Shown piece after piece: positions 7,757 through 17,201 of a DNA stretch of 64,000 nucleotides. A program made the position numbers and the translations under genes. Numbering within the stretch: the stretch's first letter is position 1; each line of letters begins with the position of its first letter. The notes under the pieces were generated by a model that saw only the letters and a program-made list of their open reading frames with translations, searched no databases and had not been told where the DNA came from. Source of the DNA: Paracoccaceae bacterium (GTDB lineage Bacteria > Pseudomonadota > Alphaproteobacteria > Rhodobacterales > Rhodobacteraceae); contig JAFMHK010000017.1 of NCBI GenBank assembly GCA_017854585.1, positions 1-64,000 of the forward strand, read 5' to 3'.

Positions 7757-8995
7757 TCAGGCTGCGCGTTCCAGACCGAAGGCATCATGCAGGGCCTGCA
7801 CGGCAAGTTCCATGTACTTGCGGTCAACCAACACGCTGACCTTGATCTCGGACGTGGTGATCACCTTGATGTTGATCCCTTCGTCACGCAACGTGCGGAA
7901 CATCTGCGCGGCGACGCCCGCGTGGGACCGCATCCCGATACCCACAATCGACACCTTGCAGACATCCGTATCGGCCACGAGGTCGGCGAATTCGATATGG
8001 CCGGCATCGCGCGCATCGGTCATTGCCTTCTCGGCGCGCCGGACCTGATCGGTGGGGCAACTGAAGGTCATGTCGGTATGCCCCTCCTCCGAGATGTTTT
8101 GCACGATCATGTCGACGTTCACGCCCGCATCGGCCAAGGGGCCAAAGATCGCCGCAGCGATCCCGGGGCGGTCCGCGACCTGGGTCAGGGTCATCTTTGC
8201 CTCGTCGCGGGAATAGGCGACACCGGCCACAACATTGCTTTCCACGATTTCCTCCTCGGCGCAGACAAGGGTGCCCGCATCCTCTCCGTTGTCTTCAAAG
8301 CTCGACAGTACGCGCAGGCGCACCTTGTAACGCATGGCCAGTTCGACTGACCGGGTCTGCAGCACCTTGGCGCCAAGGGATGCCAGTTCCAGCATCTCCT
8401 CGAACGCGATCTTGTCCAGCTTGCGCGCCTTTGACGTGATGCGCGGGTCGGTGGTGTAAACGCCATCGACGTCGGTGTAGATATCGCAGCGGTCGGCGTT
8501 GAACGCGGCCGCAAACGCGACGGCGGTGGTGTCGCTGCCGCCACGGCCCAGTGTCGTGATCCGCCCCTCGGGGCTGACGCCCTGAAACCCGGCCACGACG
8601 GCCACTTTCATGCCCGATGCAAACTTGGCCATGATGTTGTCGGTCGGGATCGCCTCGATCCGTGCGGATGCATGCGCACTGGTGGTCTGGACCGGCACCT
8701 GCCAGCCTTGCCAACTGCGCGCGGGCACATCCATTTCCTGCAAGGTCAGTGCCATCAGCCCGGCGGTCACGTTTTCGCCCGAGCTGACCACTGCGTCATA
8801 TTCCCGTGCATCGAACAGCGGCGAGGTTTCGTTGACGAAACCAACCAGCTTGTTCGTTTCGCCAGACATGGCGCTGACGATGACGATCACGTCATAGCCG
8901 TTCGCCACCTCGCGCCCGACCCGCTTGGCCGCACGACGAATACGGTCCAACGTGGCTACGCTGGTCCCACCAAATTTCATCACCAGAATGGGCAT
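7757..8995 (-). CDS. lysC: Aspartate kinase
   Basis: Phosphorylates aspartate at the start of the lysine, threonine and methionine pathway. The 412 residues begin with MPILVMKFGGTSVA, the kinase signature. The catalytic domain continues with VSAMSGETNKLVG and GRGGSDTTAVAFAAAF. Two ACT domains follow from about residue 265, containing ITLTQV-type sequence and SIVGIGMRSHAGVAAQMF, so feedback control by lysine and/or threonine is likely. The start has GGAAGGGA upstream and replaces a longer in-frame opening with no family similarity. It precedes ptsP on the same strand with a 119-bp gap. Confidence 0.96.
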   Translation of the reverse strand: MPILVMKFGGTSVATLDRIRRAAKRVGREVANGYDVIVIVSAMSGETNKLVGFVNETSPLFDAREYDAVVSSGENVTAGLMALTLQEMDVPARSWQGWQVPVQTTSAHASARIEAIPTDNIMAKFASGMKVAVVAGFQGVSPEGRITTLGRGGSDTTAVAFAAAFNADRCDIYTDVDGVYTTDPRITSKARKLDKIAFEEMLELASLGAKVLQTRSVELAMRYKVRLRVLSSFEDNGEDAGTLVCAEEEIVESNVVAGVAYSRDEAKMTLTQVADRPGIAAAIFGPLADAGVNVDMIVQNISEEGHTDMTFSCPTDQVRRAEKAMTDARDAGHIEFADLVADTDVCKVSIVGIGMRSHAGVAAQMFRTLRDEGINIKVITTSEIKVSVLVDRKYMELAVQALHDAFGLERAA

Positions 8996-9064
8996 GTCTG
9001 CGCCGCGTCCCTTCCGTTGTCTGGCGGGGGGTTTAGGCGCGCACGCGTGGTGAAGCAAGGGGCC

Positions 9065-9703
9065 TCAGAACGGGTGCGCGCGTCCGTCCCATGTCTCGAA
9101 ACAGCCGGTCGTCGCCAGCGACAGCGCGTCGAACCGCGCCAAAAGGCCGGTCGCCGCCTCTGTCACATCGATTTCTGCGCTTGACCCGCCCATGTCGGTC
9201 CGCACCCATCCGGGGTGATAGATGCCAACCGCCACGCCGCGCGGTTTGAGATCTTGGGCCAAATTGCGGCCCAGATTGAGCACCGCCGCCTTGGAGGCGC
9301 GGTAGATGTAGCTACCGCCTGACGCGCGCGTGTCAGATGCCATCTGGGACGAGATGATCGCGATCCTCGGCGCGGCGCTTTGCATCAGGTTCGGCAACAA
9401 CGCCTGTATGGTCAGAAAGGTGCCGGTTACGTTCACGGCGAACCCCTCGGCCCACATCGCGGCGGGAAAGCCGCCATCCAGCGTTTGCCCCCGATCCGGG
9501 TAGATACCCGCGTTGCACACCAGTGTGTCGATGGTCCGCCCGGCCAGAATCTTGGCCAATGCTTTGGGCGACTGCGGGTCGGACAGGTCCAGTGGCCATT
9601 CTCCGCCCCGTGACGTCCCAATTGCCGTATCTCCGCGGGCGGTCGCGTGTTGGGCCAGCGCCGCGCCGATGCCGCGCGTCGCGCCTGTGATCAAGATATC
9701 CAA
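9065..9703 (-). CDS. Short-chain dehydrogenase/reductase
   Basis: A 212-residue SDR with the NAD(P)-binding motif TGATRGIG (6-13), the CNAG motif (63-66), a likely catalytic Ser119 and the Y-x-x-x-K pair Tyr134/Lys138 in SYIYRASKAA. HPGWVRTDMGG follows, as in many C-factor-like SDRs. The start codon is TTG (9701-9703), preceded by AAGGAAA; no ATG gives a complete Rossmann fold. It lies just upstream of lysC, but a 69-bp gap and the SD in front of lysC suggest separate translation. Substrate unknown. Confidence 0.85.
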   Translation of the reverse strand: MDILITGATRGIGAALAQHATARGDTAIGTSRGGEWPLDLSDPQSPKALAKILAGRTIDTLVCNAGIYPDRGQTLDGGFPAAMWAEGFAVNVTGTFLTIQALLPNLMQSAAPRIAIISSQMASDTRASGGSYIYRASKAAVLNLGRNLAQDLKPRGVAVGIYHPGWVRTDMGGSSAEIDVTEAATGLLARFDALSLATTGCFETWDGRAHPF

Positions 9704-9774
9704 GGGCTTTCCTTTTCAGTCATATTTCGGCTTGCGGCGCGCCGTGCTTGTGCGACGCTGATGGGCGGCCGCAG

Positions 9775-10473
9775 TCAATCAGGGTCTGTCGCGGGCGGCA
9801 ACAGGCGCGCGGCATCCTTGCGCGCGAAGGGCTTCATGGCGGCACCGTGCGTGTCCAGAAACTCGGCAACCATCGCAGGGTCGCGACGCGAGAGTTCCCG
9901 CAACCACCATGCCACGGCCTTCTGAATGAACCATGCCGGGTCATCGACATAGGTCGCGCACCAGCCAAGAATACGGGTGCGGGCGGCGGTTTCGACCGCG
10001 TTCGGGTGGCGTGATTTCGTGAACGGCAGTGCAAACACAAGCGCCGCACGTCGGGTCCACAGGAGGTCTGAGGTGGTCCACCCCTCCAGCACGTCCAGCC
10101 GCCGTGGATCCTGCATCAGCCGTTTTTGTCCGCCCAAGGCGACCGCGTCCGCGATGGCCCAGCTGTCGAACTGGGGAACGAACCCGGTGATGCAATCCCA
10201 CGCCAGTTCATCATCGGGCCTTATGCGGGCCTGTATGAACAACTTGCCAGCCGCCACGCGGGCCTCAAAGATATTGCTGTCCCACAGCCCTTTAGCAAGC
10301 GACACCAGCCCCGGCTGGTCCAGCGATTTCCGCCATGCCGTTGCCAGATCCCCGGTCACGGCATTGCTGAGGCCAAGGTATTCGCGGTCAACCTTGTGAT
10401 AGGCGTGCATCTGGGCCGCACGGGCCGGGTCTGCGTGCGTGCGCAGGGCCGTCAACGCCTCATCTACGGTCAT
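9775..10473 (-). CDS. DNA alkylation repair protein (AlkD-like)
   Basis: A 232-residue protein of the DNA alkylation repair family (HEAT-like repeats, AlkC/AlkD type). Members excise alkylated bases without flipping them. Visible features are the N-terminal YLGLSNAVTGDLA segment, the LWDSNIFEARVAAGKLF repeat, WDCITGFVPQFDSWAIADAV and KAVAWWLRELSRRDP, the last resembling the family's W-x-L-R-x-x core. It starts inside the stop codon of glmS (ATGA overlap), so it is translationally coupled to glmS, an unusual partner. The exact lesion range cannot be told from sequence. Confidence 0.82.
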   Translation of the reverse strand: MTVDEALTALRTHADPARAAQMHAYHKVDREYLGLSNAVTGDLATAWRKSLDQPGLVSLAKGLWDSNIFEARVAAGKLFIQARIRPDDELAWDCITGFVPQFDSWAIADAVALGGQKRLMQDPRRLDVLEGWTTSDLLWTRRAALVFALPFTKSRHPNAVETAARTRILGWCATYVDDPAWFIQKAVAWWLRELSRRDPAMVAEFLDTHGAAMKPFARKDAARLLPPATDPD

Positions 10474-12281
10474 TCCACTGTTACCGATTTTGCCAGATTG
10501 CGCGGCTGATCCACATCCGTCCCCTTATGCAACGCTGTGTGATAGGCGATCAGCTGCGCCGGGATCGCGTACAGGATGGGCGCAAAGATCGGGTCGATCG
10601 CCGGCATGACCAGCGTGTCCCAAACGCCATCGCCGGCTTGGGCGGCCCCGACCGCATCGGTCACAAGCCAGACGCGCCCATCGCGGGCCATGACTTCTTG
10701 CATATTTGAAATCGTCTTGTCGAACAGCGCGTCACGCGGGGCCAGCACGATCACCGGAACTGCCTTGTCGACCAGCGCGATGGGCCCGTGCTTGAGTTCG
10801 CCGCTGGCGTACCCCTCGGCGTGGATGTAACTGATTTCCTTAAGTTTCAGCGCGCCCTCCAAGGCCATCGGATACATCGGGCCACGTCCCAGAAACAGGG
10901 CCGATGTCGCCTGCGCCAGCTTGGCCGTGCGGCGGCGGATCTGTTCCTCACCCATCAGGGCCTGACTGATCAGGCCGGGCAGGGCGCGCAGTTGAGCCAG
11001 CAGTTCCGCCTCGCGCGCCGCATCGATCCGGCCCTTTTGCCGCGCCGCCAGAATGGCAAGGTTCGCCAAAACACCCAACTGACAGACGAACGCCTTGGTC
11101 GAGGCGACGCCCACCTCGACACCGGCCATGATTGGCAGGGCAAGGTCGCTTTCGCGCGCGATGGAGCTTTCGGCGACATTCACGACGGACAAGATCGTGG
11201 CCGCCTTGTCCCGGGTATAGCGCAACGCCGCCAGCGTATCCGCCGTTTCGCCTGACTGGCTGACAAACAGGGCGGTGGCGCGGCCCGATATGGGCGGCTC
11301 ACGATACCGGAATTCGCTGGCGATATCGACATCGCAGGGCAGGCCCGCAAGCTGTTCGAACCAGTATTTCGCCACCTGGCACGCGATATGCGCGGTGCCG
11401 CACGCCACCATGGTAACACGGTCGGTATCGGTGAAATCGGGGGACTGGCCCGGTATCGCCACCGTGTCGCCGGGTGCGTAATACGCCAGACATTCGGACA
11501 AGACAGTGGGCTGTTCGAACATCTCCTTGGCCATGAAATGCTTGTGCCCGCCCTTGTCGATCTGGGTGGCCTGACCCGCGATCATGCGGACATCGCGATT
11601 GGCCAGCTTGCCGTCCGCATCGCGGATTTCAACACCGGACCGGGTCAGGAACGCGATGTCGCCCTCCTCCAGATAGGTCACCCTGTCGGTCATCGGCCCA
11701 AGCGCGATCGCATCGCTGCCCAGATACATCTCGCCATCTCCGTGACCCACGGCAAGCGGTGAGCCCTTGCGCGCGCCGATCATCAGGTCCGGTTCGCCGT
11801 CAAAAAGGAACGCAACGGCAAACGCCCCCTCAAGTGCGTTCACTGTCCGGGTGACTGCATCGCGCGGCGACAGGCCCTGCGCGATGTGGTGTTCGCACAG
11901 GCGCGCGATGGTTTCGCTGTCTGTCTCTGACTCGAAGGGCTGCCCGGAAAGCTGGGCGCGCAGTTCCTTGTAGTTTTCGATGATGCCGTTGTGCACGACG
12001 GCCACGCCACCGGCGCGGTGCGGGTGGGCGTTGGCCACCGTGGGGCCACCGTGGGTGGCCCACCGCGTGTGACCGATGCCGGATTTGCCCGGCAGGGGGT
12101 CATGCACCAGCAGATCGCTCAGGTTCACCAGCTTGCCGACTGCGCGGCGGCGGTCCAGCCGCCCATCCGCAAGCGTGGCAATCCCCGCGCTGTCATAGCC
12201 GCGATATTCCAGCCGCTTCAGCGTTTCCACCAGAATGGGCGCGACCTCATGCTTGCCCAGAACACCGACGATGCCACACAT
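10470..12281 (-). CDS. glmS: Glutamine--fructose-6-phosphate aminotransferase (isomerizing)
   Basis: Makes glucosamine 6-phosphate from fructose 6-phosphate and glutamine, the first step to UDP-GlcNAc for peptidoglycan and lipopolysaccharide. The 603 residues are full length. The N-terminal glutaminase begins with Cys2 (MCGIVGVLG) and contains GHTRWATHG. The two SIS sugar-isomerase domains are in the second half (FVSQSGETADTLAALR and LGRGPMYPMALEGALKLKE), and the C terminus ends in LAKSVTVE as usual. It sits one base after glmU, forming a glmU-glmS operon that continues into the AlkD-like gene by an ATGA overlap. No glmS ribozyme or leader fits in that gap. Confidence 0.97.
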   Translation of the reverse strand: MCGIVGVLGKHEVAPILVETLKRLEYRGYDSAGIATLADGRLDRRRAVGKLVNLSDLLVHDPLPGKSGIGHTRWATHGGPTVANAHPHRAGGVAVVHNGIIENYKELRAQLSGQPFESETDSETIARLCEHHIAQGLSPRDAVTRTVNALEGAFAVAFLFDGEPDLMIGARKGSPLAVGHGDGEMYLGSDAIALGPMTDRVTYLEEGDIAFLTRSGVEIRDADGKLANRDVRMIAGQATQIDKGGHKHFMAKEMFEQPTVLSECLAYYAPGDTVAIPGQSPDFTDTDRVTMVACGTAHIACQVAKYWFEQLAGLPCDVDIASEFRYREPPISGRATALFVSQSGETADTLAALRYTRDKAATILSVVNVAESSIARESDLALPIMAGVEVGVASTKAFVCQLGVLANLAILAARQKGRIDAAREAELLAQLRALPGLISQALMGEEQIRRRTAKLAQATSALFLGRGPMYPMALEGALKLKEISYIHAEGYASGELKHGPIALVDKAVPVIVLAPRDALFDKTISNMQEVMARDGRVWLVTDAVGAAQAGDGVWDTLVMPAIDPIFAPILYAIPAQLIAYHTALHKGTDVDQPRNLAKSVTVE

Positions 12282-12282
12282 C

Positions 12283-13650
12283 CTATTGCTCCTTGCCTGC
12301 CTTGATCGCCCTTAGCCTGTCCATCAGCCGTCGGCCCAGCCCCGGTTTGTTCACCTGCTTGCTGCGCGCAACCGCCAACGCACCTGCGGGCACATCTTCG
12401 GTGATCACCGACCCTGATGCGGTCAACGCCTCGGCGCCGATTGTCACCGGGGCGACCAGCATGGTGTTTGACCCGATGAACGCGCGGGTGCCCACGGTGG
12501 TGCGGTGCTTCATCACGCCGTCATAGTTGCAGGTGATGGTTCCCGCCCCCAGATTTGCGCCCGCGCCGATATCTGCATCGCCGACATAGGACAGATGCGG
12601 CACCTTCGCGCCTTCACCGATCTGGGCGTTCTTGATCTCAACAAAGTTGCCCACACGCGCGTTATTTGCCAACTCGGCTCCCGGGCGCAGGCGGGCATAG
12701 GGCCCGACGATACACCCGGTGGAGACGTGGCAGTCCTCCAGATGTGAAAAGGACCGGATGATGGCGCCGCTTTCCACGGTCACTCCGGGGCCGAAAACCA
12801 CGTAGGGCTCCACCGTGGCATCGCCACCCACGTGGGTGTCAAAGGCCAGATGTACCGTGTCGGGCGCCGGCATCGTTACGCCGTTATCCAGCATTTCCAA
12901 TCGCTTGGATGTCTGGAAATACGCCTCGGCCCGAGCCAGTTCGATCCTTGAGTTGATGCCAAGGGTTTCGGCCTCGGGGCAGATGATGGCGGTTGCCGAA
13001 AGCCCCTTGGCCGCGCCCAGTTCGGGCACGTCGGTCAGATAATACTCGCCCGCCGCGTTGTCGTTCCCGACATCGGCAAGCAACGCCATCAGGGTCGCGG
13101 CATCGCCCGCCACAAGGCCCGAATTGCACAACGTTACGGCCAGTTGTTCGGGGGTGGCGTCCTTGGCCTCCACGATGCGGACCAGACGGTCGTCTTCCAT
13201 CAGCATCCTGCCATAACGACCGGGCTCGGCGGCGTGAAAGCCAAGCGCCACGATGTCATGGCGTTCGCGTGCGGCCTGCATCGCGTGCAGCGTCGCCTCG
13301 GAAATGAAGGGCGTATCAGCATAGAGCACGAACGCGTCCCCGTCGAAATCGGCCAACGCCGTGCGCGCCTGCAACACCGCGTGGCCAGTGCCAAGCTGTT
13401 GATCTTGCCGCACACATTCGGCCCATGGCGCGATATCGGCCACCGCGGCCTCGACCGCATCGGCCCCGTGGCCCGTCACCACGATGATGCGGGCCGGTTC
13501 CAGTGCCGCACCTGCCGACAAGGCATGCGCCAGCATCGGCGCCCCACCGATCCGGTGCAGCGGTTTCGGCAATTCCGATGCCATGCGCGTTCCGGCGCCG
13601 GCTGCCAGAATGATCAGCGCGGATGGGCGTTGCGTCACAGGTGCGGACAT
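12283..13650 (-). CDS. glmU: Bifunctional UDP-GlcNAc pyrophosphorylase / glucosamine-1-phosphate acetyltransferase
   Basis: Makes UDP-N-acetylglucosamine from glucosamine 1-phosphate in two steps. The 455 residues hold an N-terminal nucleotidyltransferase domain with LAAGAGTRM (15-23) and a C-terminal left-handed beta-helix rich in hexapeptides. GAGTITCNYDGVMKH and GSNTMLVAPVTIG mark the acetyltransferase site. It is directly followed by glmS, whose product feeds it after GlmM. A divergent promoter region of about 120 bp separates it from the Gph-like gene. Confidence 0.97.
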   Translation of the reverse strand: MSAPVTQRPSALIILAAGAGTRMASELPKPLHRIGGAPMLAHALSAGAALEPARIIVVTGHGADAVEAAVADIAPWAECVRQDQQLGTGHAVLQARTALADFDGDAFVLYADTPFISEATLHAMQAARERHDIVALGFHAAEPGRYGRMLMEDDRLVRIVEAKDATPEQLAVTLCNSGLVAGDAATLMALLADVGNDNAAGEYYLTDVPELGAAKGLSATAIICPEAETLGINSRIELARAEAYFQTSKRLEMLDNGVTMPAPDTVHLAFDTHVGGDATVEPYVVFGPGVTVESGAIIRSFSHLEDCHVSTGCIVGPYARLRPGAELANNARVGNFVEIKNAQIGEGAKVPHLSYVGDADIGAGANLGAGTITCNYDGVMKHRTTVGTRAFIGSNTMLVAPVTIGAEALTASGSVITEDVPAGALAVARSKQVNKPGLGRRLMDRLRAIKAGKEQ

Positions 13651-13771
13651 ACTGCTTTCCCTTGTTTTGCCCCGGTATTAAGCATGTCCGGGTCGCGCGC
13701 AAGCCGGGCGGCGGTCACTTCGCCTTTCGCAACGTTTCAGCGCCGGGCGGAAATCTGCCAAAGGGGGCATT

Positions 13772-14434
13772 ATGCGCACGGTGATCTTTGATCTGGATGG
13801 AACACTGGCCGACACGGCAGGCGACCTGATCGCGGCGGCAAACGCGGCCCTTGGGGTGCTTGGCCATGCGCCGCAACTGCTGCGCGGGGCCGATGATGGC
13901 ACGGCGTTGCGGGGCGGGCGGGCGATGCTCCGGCTGGGTCTGACACGCGCGGGCGCGCTGGATGAGGCAACCGTCGATCGCGGCTATCCGATCTTGCTGG
14001 AGGCCTATGGCACGGCAATCGACACACATACCACGCTTTACCCCGGTGCAATCGCGGCTGTGGAACGGCTCAAGGCTGTCGGGGCTGCGGTCGGTATCTG
14101 CACAAACAAACCCGAAGGGTTGGCGATTCAGCTGATGGACAGCCTTGGCGTGTCGCATCATTTTGCATCGCTTGTGGGCGCCGATACGCTGTCGACCCGC
14201 AAACCCGACCCCGCACCCTTCTTTGCCGCGGTGGACCGGGCCGGAGGCAACCGGGCACGCGCCTGTCTGATCGGCGATACCGACACCGATCGCGAAACCG
14301 CGCGTGCTGCGGGTGTGCCATCGGTTCTTGTGACCTTTGGCCCCGGCGGAAAATCCGTCGCCGGCCTGTCGCCCGAGGCGCTGTTGGATCACTACGATGA
14401 TCTTGATCGGGTGCTGGACCAGATCCTGCCCTAG
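13772..14434 (+). CDS. Phosphoglycolate phosphatase-like HAD hydrolase
   Basis: A 220-residue HAD-IA phosphatase. Motif I is FDLDGTLADT with nucleophile Asp7, motif II is in ICTNKP (about 110), the motif III lysine is in TRKPDPAPF, and motif IV is CLIGDTDTDRETARAAG. It resembles Gph, which removes 2-phosphoglycolate, but HAD substrates cannot be fixed from sequence. GGGGGC-like sequence precedes the ATG. It is divergent from glmU and is followed in the same direction by the DegT aminotransferase. Confidence 0.85.
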   Translation: MRTVIFDLDGTLADTAGDLIAAANAALGVLGHAPQLLRGADDGTALRGGRAMLRLGLTRAGALDEATVDRGYPILLEAYGTAIDTHTTLYPGAIAAVERLKAVGAAVGICTNKPEGLAIQLMDSLGVSHHFASLVGADTLSTRKPDPAPFFAAVDRAGGNRARACLIGDTDTDRETARAAGVPSVLVTFGPGGKSVAGLSPEALLDHYDDLDRVLDQILP

Positions 14435-14527
14435 GCGCGCTTTGTCGCGCAAAGAACGACGTCCCGGGTACAAGACGGTGCGCGTGCCCCATTGACGCGC
14501 ACCGGCCTGCGCCACATCTTCGCGACC

Positions 14528-15724
14528 ATGGAAAAAACGCGCTTCACCGGCAATTTCACGCAACAAGAGCCGATCCCCGAGGCCGGGATCGACGCGGCCC
14601 TGCGCGTTCTGCGCCACGGTCGGTTGCATCGTTACAACCTAGCCGAAGGGGAGGCCGGAGAGGTCGCACTGCTTGAGGAGGAGTTTGCCGCCTTCACCGG
14701 CGCCGCCTACGCGCTGGCAGTCTGTTCGGGCGGTTACGCCATGGCCAACGCGCTGCGCGCGCTTGGCATCAGGCATGGTGACAAGGTGCTTTCGAACGGT
14801 TTCACCCTTGCGCCAGTGCCCGGCGCCATCGCCGCAGTCGGGGCCGAGCCGGTCTTGGTCGAGACGACAAGCAGCCTGACCCTCGACATTGATGATCTGG
14901 CCGTCAAGGCGCAGGCATCGGGTGCCAAGGTGCTGCTTCTGAGCCACATGCGCGGGCATATGTGCGACATGGACAGGCTGATGACGGTGTGCGACGCGGC
15001 TGGCATCAAGGTGATTGAAGATTGCGCGCACACCATGGGGGCGGCTTGGAACGGCGTGCCGTCGGGGCGTCACGGGGTGATGGGCTGCTATTCCACCCAG
15101 ACCTACAAACACATCAATTCCGGCGAGGGTGGTTTCATTGTTTCAGATGACCCTGACCTGATGGCCCGCGCGATCCTTTTGTCGGGAAGCTACATGCTTT
15201 ACCCGCGACACAAGGCGCGCCCCCCTGTGGATACATTCGAAAAGTATAAGTATCTGACGCCGAATATTTCCGGTCGGATGGATAACCTGCGCGCCGCAAT
15301 CTTGCGGCCGCAACTGGCCGATCTGCCTGTGCAGGTCGCCCGGTGGCACGATCTTTATGTGCGGGTCGAGGAAGGGTTGCGTAACACGCCGGGCTTGCAG
15401 GTCATCGAACGTGATCCGCGGGAATCCATCGTCGGGTCGTCGATCCAGTTTCTGCTGCCTGCCGCCGACCCGGACCAGATCGAGACGTTCTTGGCCGCGA
15501 CTCTGGCACGCGGCGTGGAATTGAAATGGTTCGGCCGCAAGGAGCCCATGGCCTTCACGTCCCGCTATGACAGCTGGCAGTACACGACGGCGCAGTCACT
15601 GCCGCAGACCGACGCGGTGCTGGCCGGATTGATCGACATGCGCCTGCCGCTGACGCTGTCAGCCGAGGCCGCCGCCCTGATCGCCAGCATCATTCGGGAT
15701 GAAGCGATGGAAATCGCTGCCTAA
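14528..15724 (+). CDS. DegT/DnrJ/EryC1/StrS-family PLP aminotransferase
   Basis: A 398-residue PLP enzyme of the sugar aminotransferase family. Asp165 lies in IEDCAHTMGA and the Schiff-base Lys194 in STQTYKHINSGEGGF, both in the usual places. Relatives transaminate nucleotide-linked or cyclitol keto sugars, yet no sugar-nucleotide genes are nearby, so the substrate is unknown. The start is the ATG of MEKTRF; an upstream in-frame codon would add 12 residues of poor composition. Its last four bases overlap the end of the convergent threonine aldolase gene. Confidence 0.82.
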   Translation: MEKTRFTGNFTQQEPIPEAGIDAALRVLRHGRLHRYNLAEGEAGEVALLEEEFAAFTGAAYALAVCSGGYAMANALRALGIRHGDKVLSNGFTLAPVPGAIAAVGAEPVLVETTSSLTLDIDDLAVKAQASGAKVLLLSHMRGHMCDMDRLMTVCDAAGIKVIEDCAHTMGAAWNGVPSGRHGVMGCYSTQTYKHINSGEGGFIVSDDPDLMARAILLSGSYMLYPRHKARPPVDTFEKYKYLTPNISGRMDNLRAAILRPQLADLPVQVARWHDLYVRVEEGLRNTPGLQVIERDPRESIVGSSIQFLLPAADPDQIETFLAATLARGVELKWFGRKEPMAFTSRYDSWQYTTAQSLPQTDAVLAGLIDMRLPLTLSAEAAALIASIIRDEAMEIAA

Positions 15725-16758
15725 CCGCGCCAGAGAGCCAGCGCGCGTTGCACTGCATCGGACGAGAAAGACCAGTCGCAAACCAGACGGCAGCCGACCA
15801 GTTCATCGTCCGCGCCTTCCGCATCGCCAAACAGGGAATACTGCGCGCCAGCCGCCTTGGCGCGTTTGTGCGCCGCGCGGGGCAGGTCCACGAAAATCAT
15901 GTTTGCGGCGGGTTCATGGTGGAACCTTGCGCCCGGCACATCGCGCAGACCCGCCGCCAATTCCGCGCCGCGCGCGTTGGCTGCCTGCGCCATCTCCAAC
16001 CACAGGTCGTCCTTGATATAGGCCTGCATCTGGGCGGACAGAAACTTGTACTTCGACCACAAATGGCCCGCCCGCTTGCGGCGCATTTCCAGTTCCCATG
16101 ACTTGGACGGATCAAAGAAGATGATTGCCTCAACCGCGAGGCAGCCGTTCTTGGTGCCGCCAAAGCTGACGGCATCGATGCCTGCCTTCCATGTCATCTC
16201 GGCCGGGGTGCAGCCCAAGGCGGCACAGGCATTGGCAAACCGCGCGCCGTCAAGGTGAACCTGACTGCCAAATTCGTGCGCGACATCGCACAAGGCTTTG
16301 ATTTCCGTGATTGAATAGACGGTGCCAACCTCGGTCACGTTGGTGATGGTCACGGGCCCCCGCTGCACGCTATGCACGCTGCCCCCGGCATCCGCCATCG
16401 CGGCGCGCAGACCTTCGGGCGTCATTTTCCCGTGTGCACCGTCAACCAAGGTCAGCTTTGCGCCGTTTGTGTAGAACTCGGGCGCGCCAGCCTCGTCTTG
16501 TTGCACATGGGCGATCCGGTGGCAAAAGACCGCGTCCCATGGCTTGGCCATCAGCGCCAGCGCCAGCGCGTTCGCCGCCGTTCCAAGCGAAACCAGATGC
16601 ACAGACGCGTCGGGGGCCTCGAACAAGGCGCGAAGCCCGTCGCGCACCTCGGCGCTCAACGGGTCGTTGCCATAGGGCATCGCATAGGTGTTGGCGGCCA
16701 TCATTGCCTCCATCACTTTCGGATGGGCGGGGCCGGTGTTGTCGGATGCGAACATCAT
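15721..16758 (-). CDS. Low-specificity L-threonine aldolase (beta-eliminating lyase family)
   Basis: A 345-residue PLP enzyme predicted to cleave threonine or allo-threonine to glycine and acetaldehyde. The start MMFASDNTGPAHPKV is the family opening. The PLP aspartate is in HLDGARFANA (Asp170) and the Schiff-base lysine in FGGTKNG (Lys203). It overlaps the stop of the upstream YcgN-like gene by a few bases, so it belongs to the ribF-ycgN-ltaE run. Convergent with the DegT gene. Confidence 0.9.
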   Translation of the reverse strand: MMFASDNTGPAHPKVMEAMMAANTYAMPYGNDPLSAEVRDGLRALFEAPDASVHLVSLGTAANALALALMAKPWDAVFCHRIAHVQQDEAGAPEFYTNGAKLTLVDGAHGKMTPEGLRAAMADAGGSVHSVQRGPVTITNVTEVGTVYSITEIKALCDVAHEFGSQVHLDGARFANACAALGCTPAEMTWKAGIDAVSFGGTKNGCLAVEAIIFFDPSKSWELEMRRKRAGHLWSKYKFLSAQMQAYIKDDLWLEMAQAANARGAELAAGLRDVPGARFHHEPAANMIFVDLPRAAHKRAKAAGAQYSLFGDAEGADDELVGCRLVCDWSFSSDAVQRALALWRG

Positions 16759-17201
16759 GTACCTGGTTCCTCGATGATATGTTCTTCCCAGTCCTCTTCG
16801 GACACTTCGAATTCCGGCACCGTGATGCCGCGGACGGAAACGCCCGCCGTGTGAACTGTTTCGGCATCACCTGAGACCAGAGGATGCCACCAGAACAAGG
16901 GTTTGCCTTCATGCAGCAGGCGGTATGCGCAGGTCTGCGGCATGAAATAGGCGACTTTCGCCATCGTGTCGGGGGTCAGCCGGATACAGTCGGGCACCAA
17001 GGTTTTTCGGATCGCGTAATTACCACACCGGCAGGTTTCATCGTCAAGCAGACGGCACGCCACGCGGGTCAGGGCAATTTCCTGCGTATCCTCATCTTCC
17101 AGCTTGTTGAGGCAGCATTTCCCGCAGCCGTCGCACAGCGCCTCCCACTCTTCGGCGGTCATCTTCTTCATCGGGACGCGGGTCCAGAACTGATCTCTCA
17201 T
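16755..17201 (-). CDS. YcgN/UPF0260-family cysteine-cluster protein
   Basis: A 148-residue protein of the YcgN (UPF0260, YkgJ-type) family. The conserved cysteines are visible: CDGCGKCC at 23-30 and the later CRLLDDETCRCGNY and PQTCAYRLL segments. The family is thought to bind a metal or an iron-sulphur cluster, but the function is unknown. Its ATG overlaps the stop codon of ribF as ATGA, and its own end overlaps the threonine aldolase start. The whole run is therefore translationally coupled. Confidence 0.88.
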   Translation of the reverse strand: MRDQFWTRVPMKKMTAEEWEALCDGCGKCCLNKLEDEDTQEIALTRVACRLLDDETCRCGNYAIRKTLVPDCIRLTPDTMAKVAYFMPQTCAYRLLHEGKPLFWWHPLVSGDAETVHTAGVSVRGITVPEFEVSEEDWEEHIIEEPGT

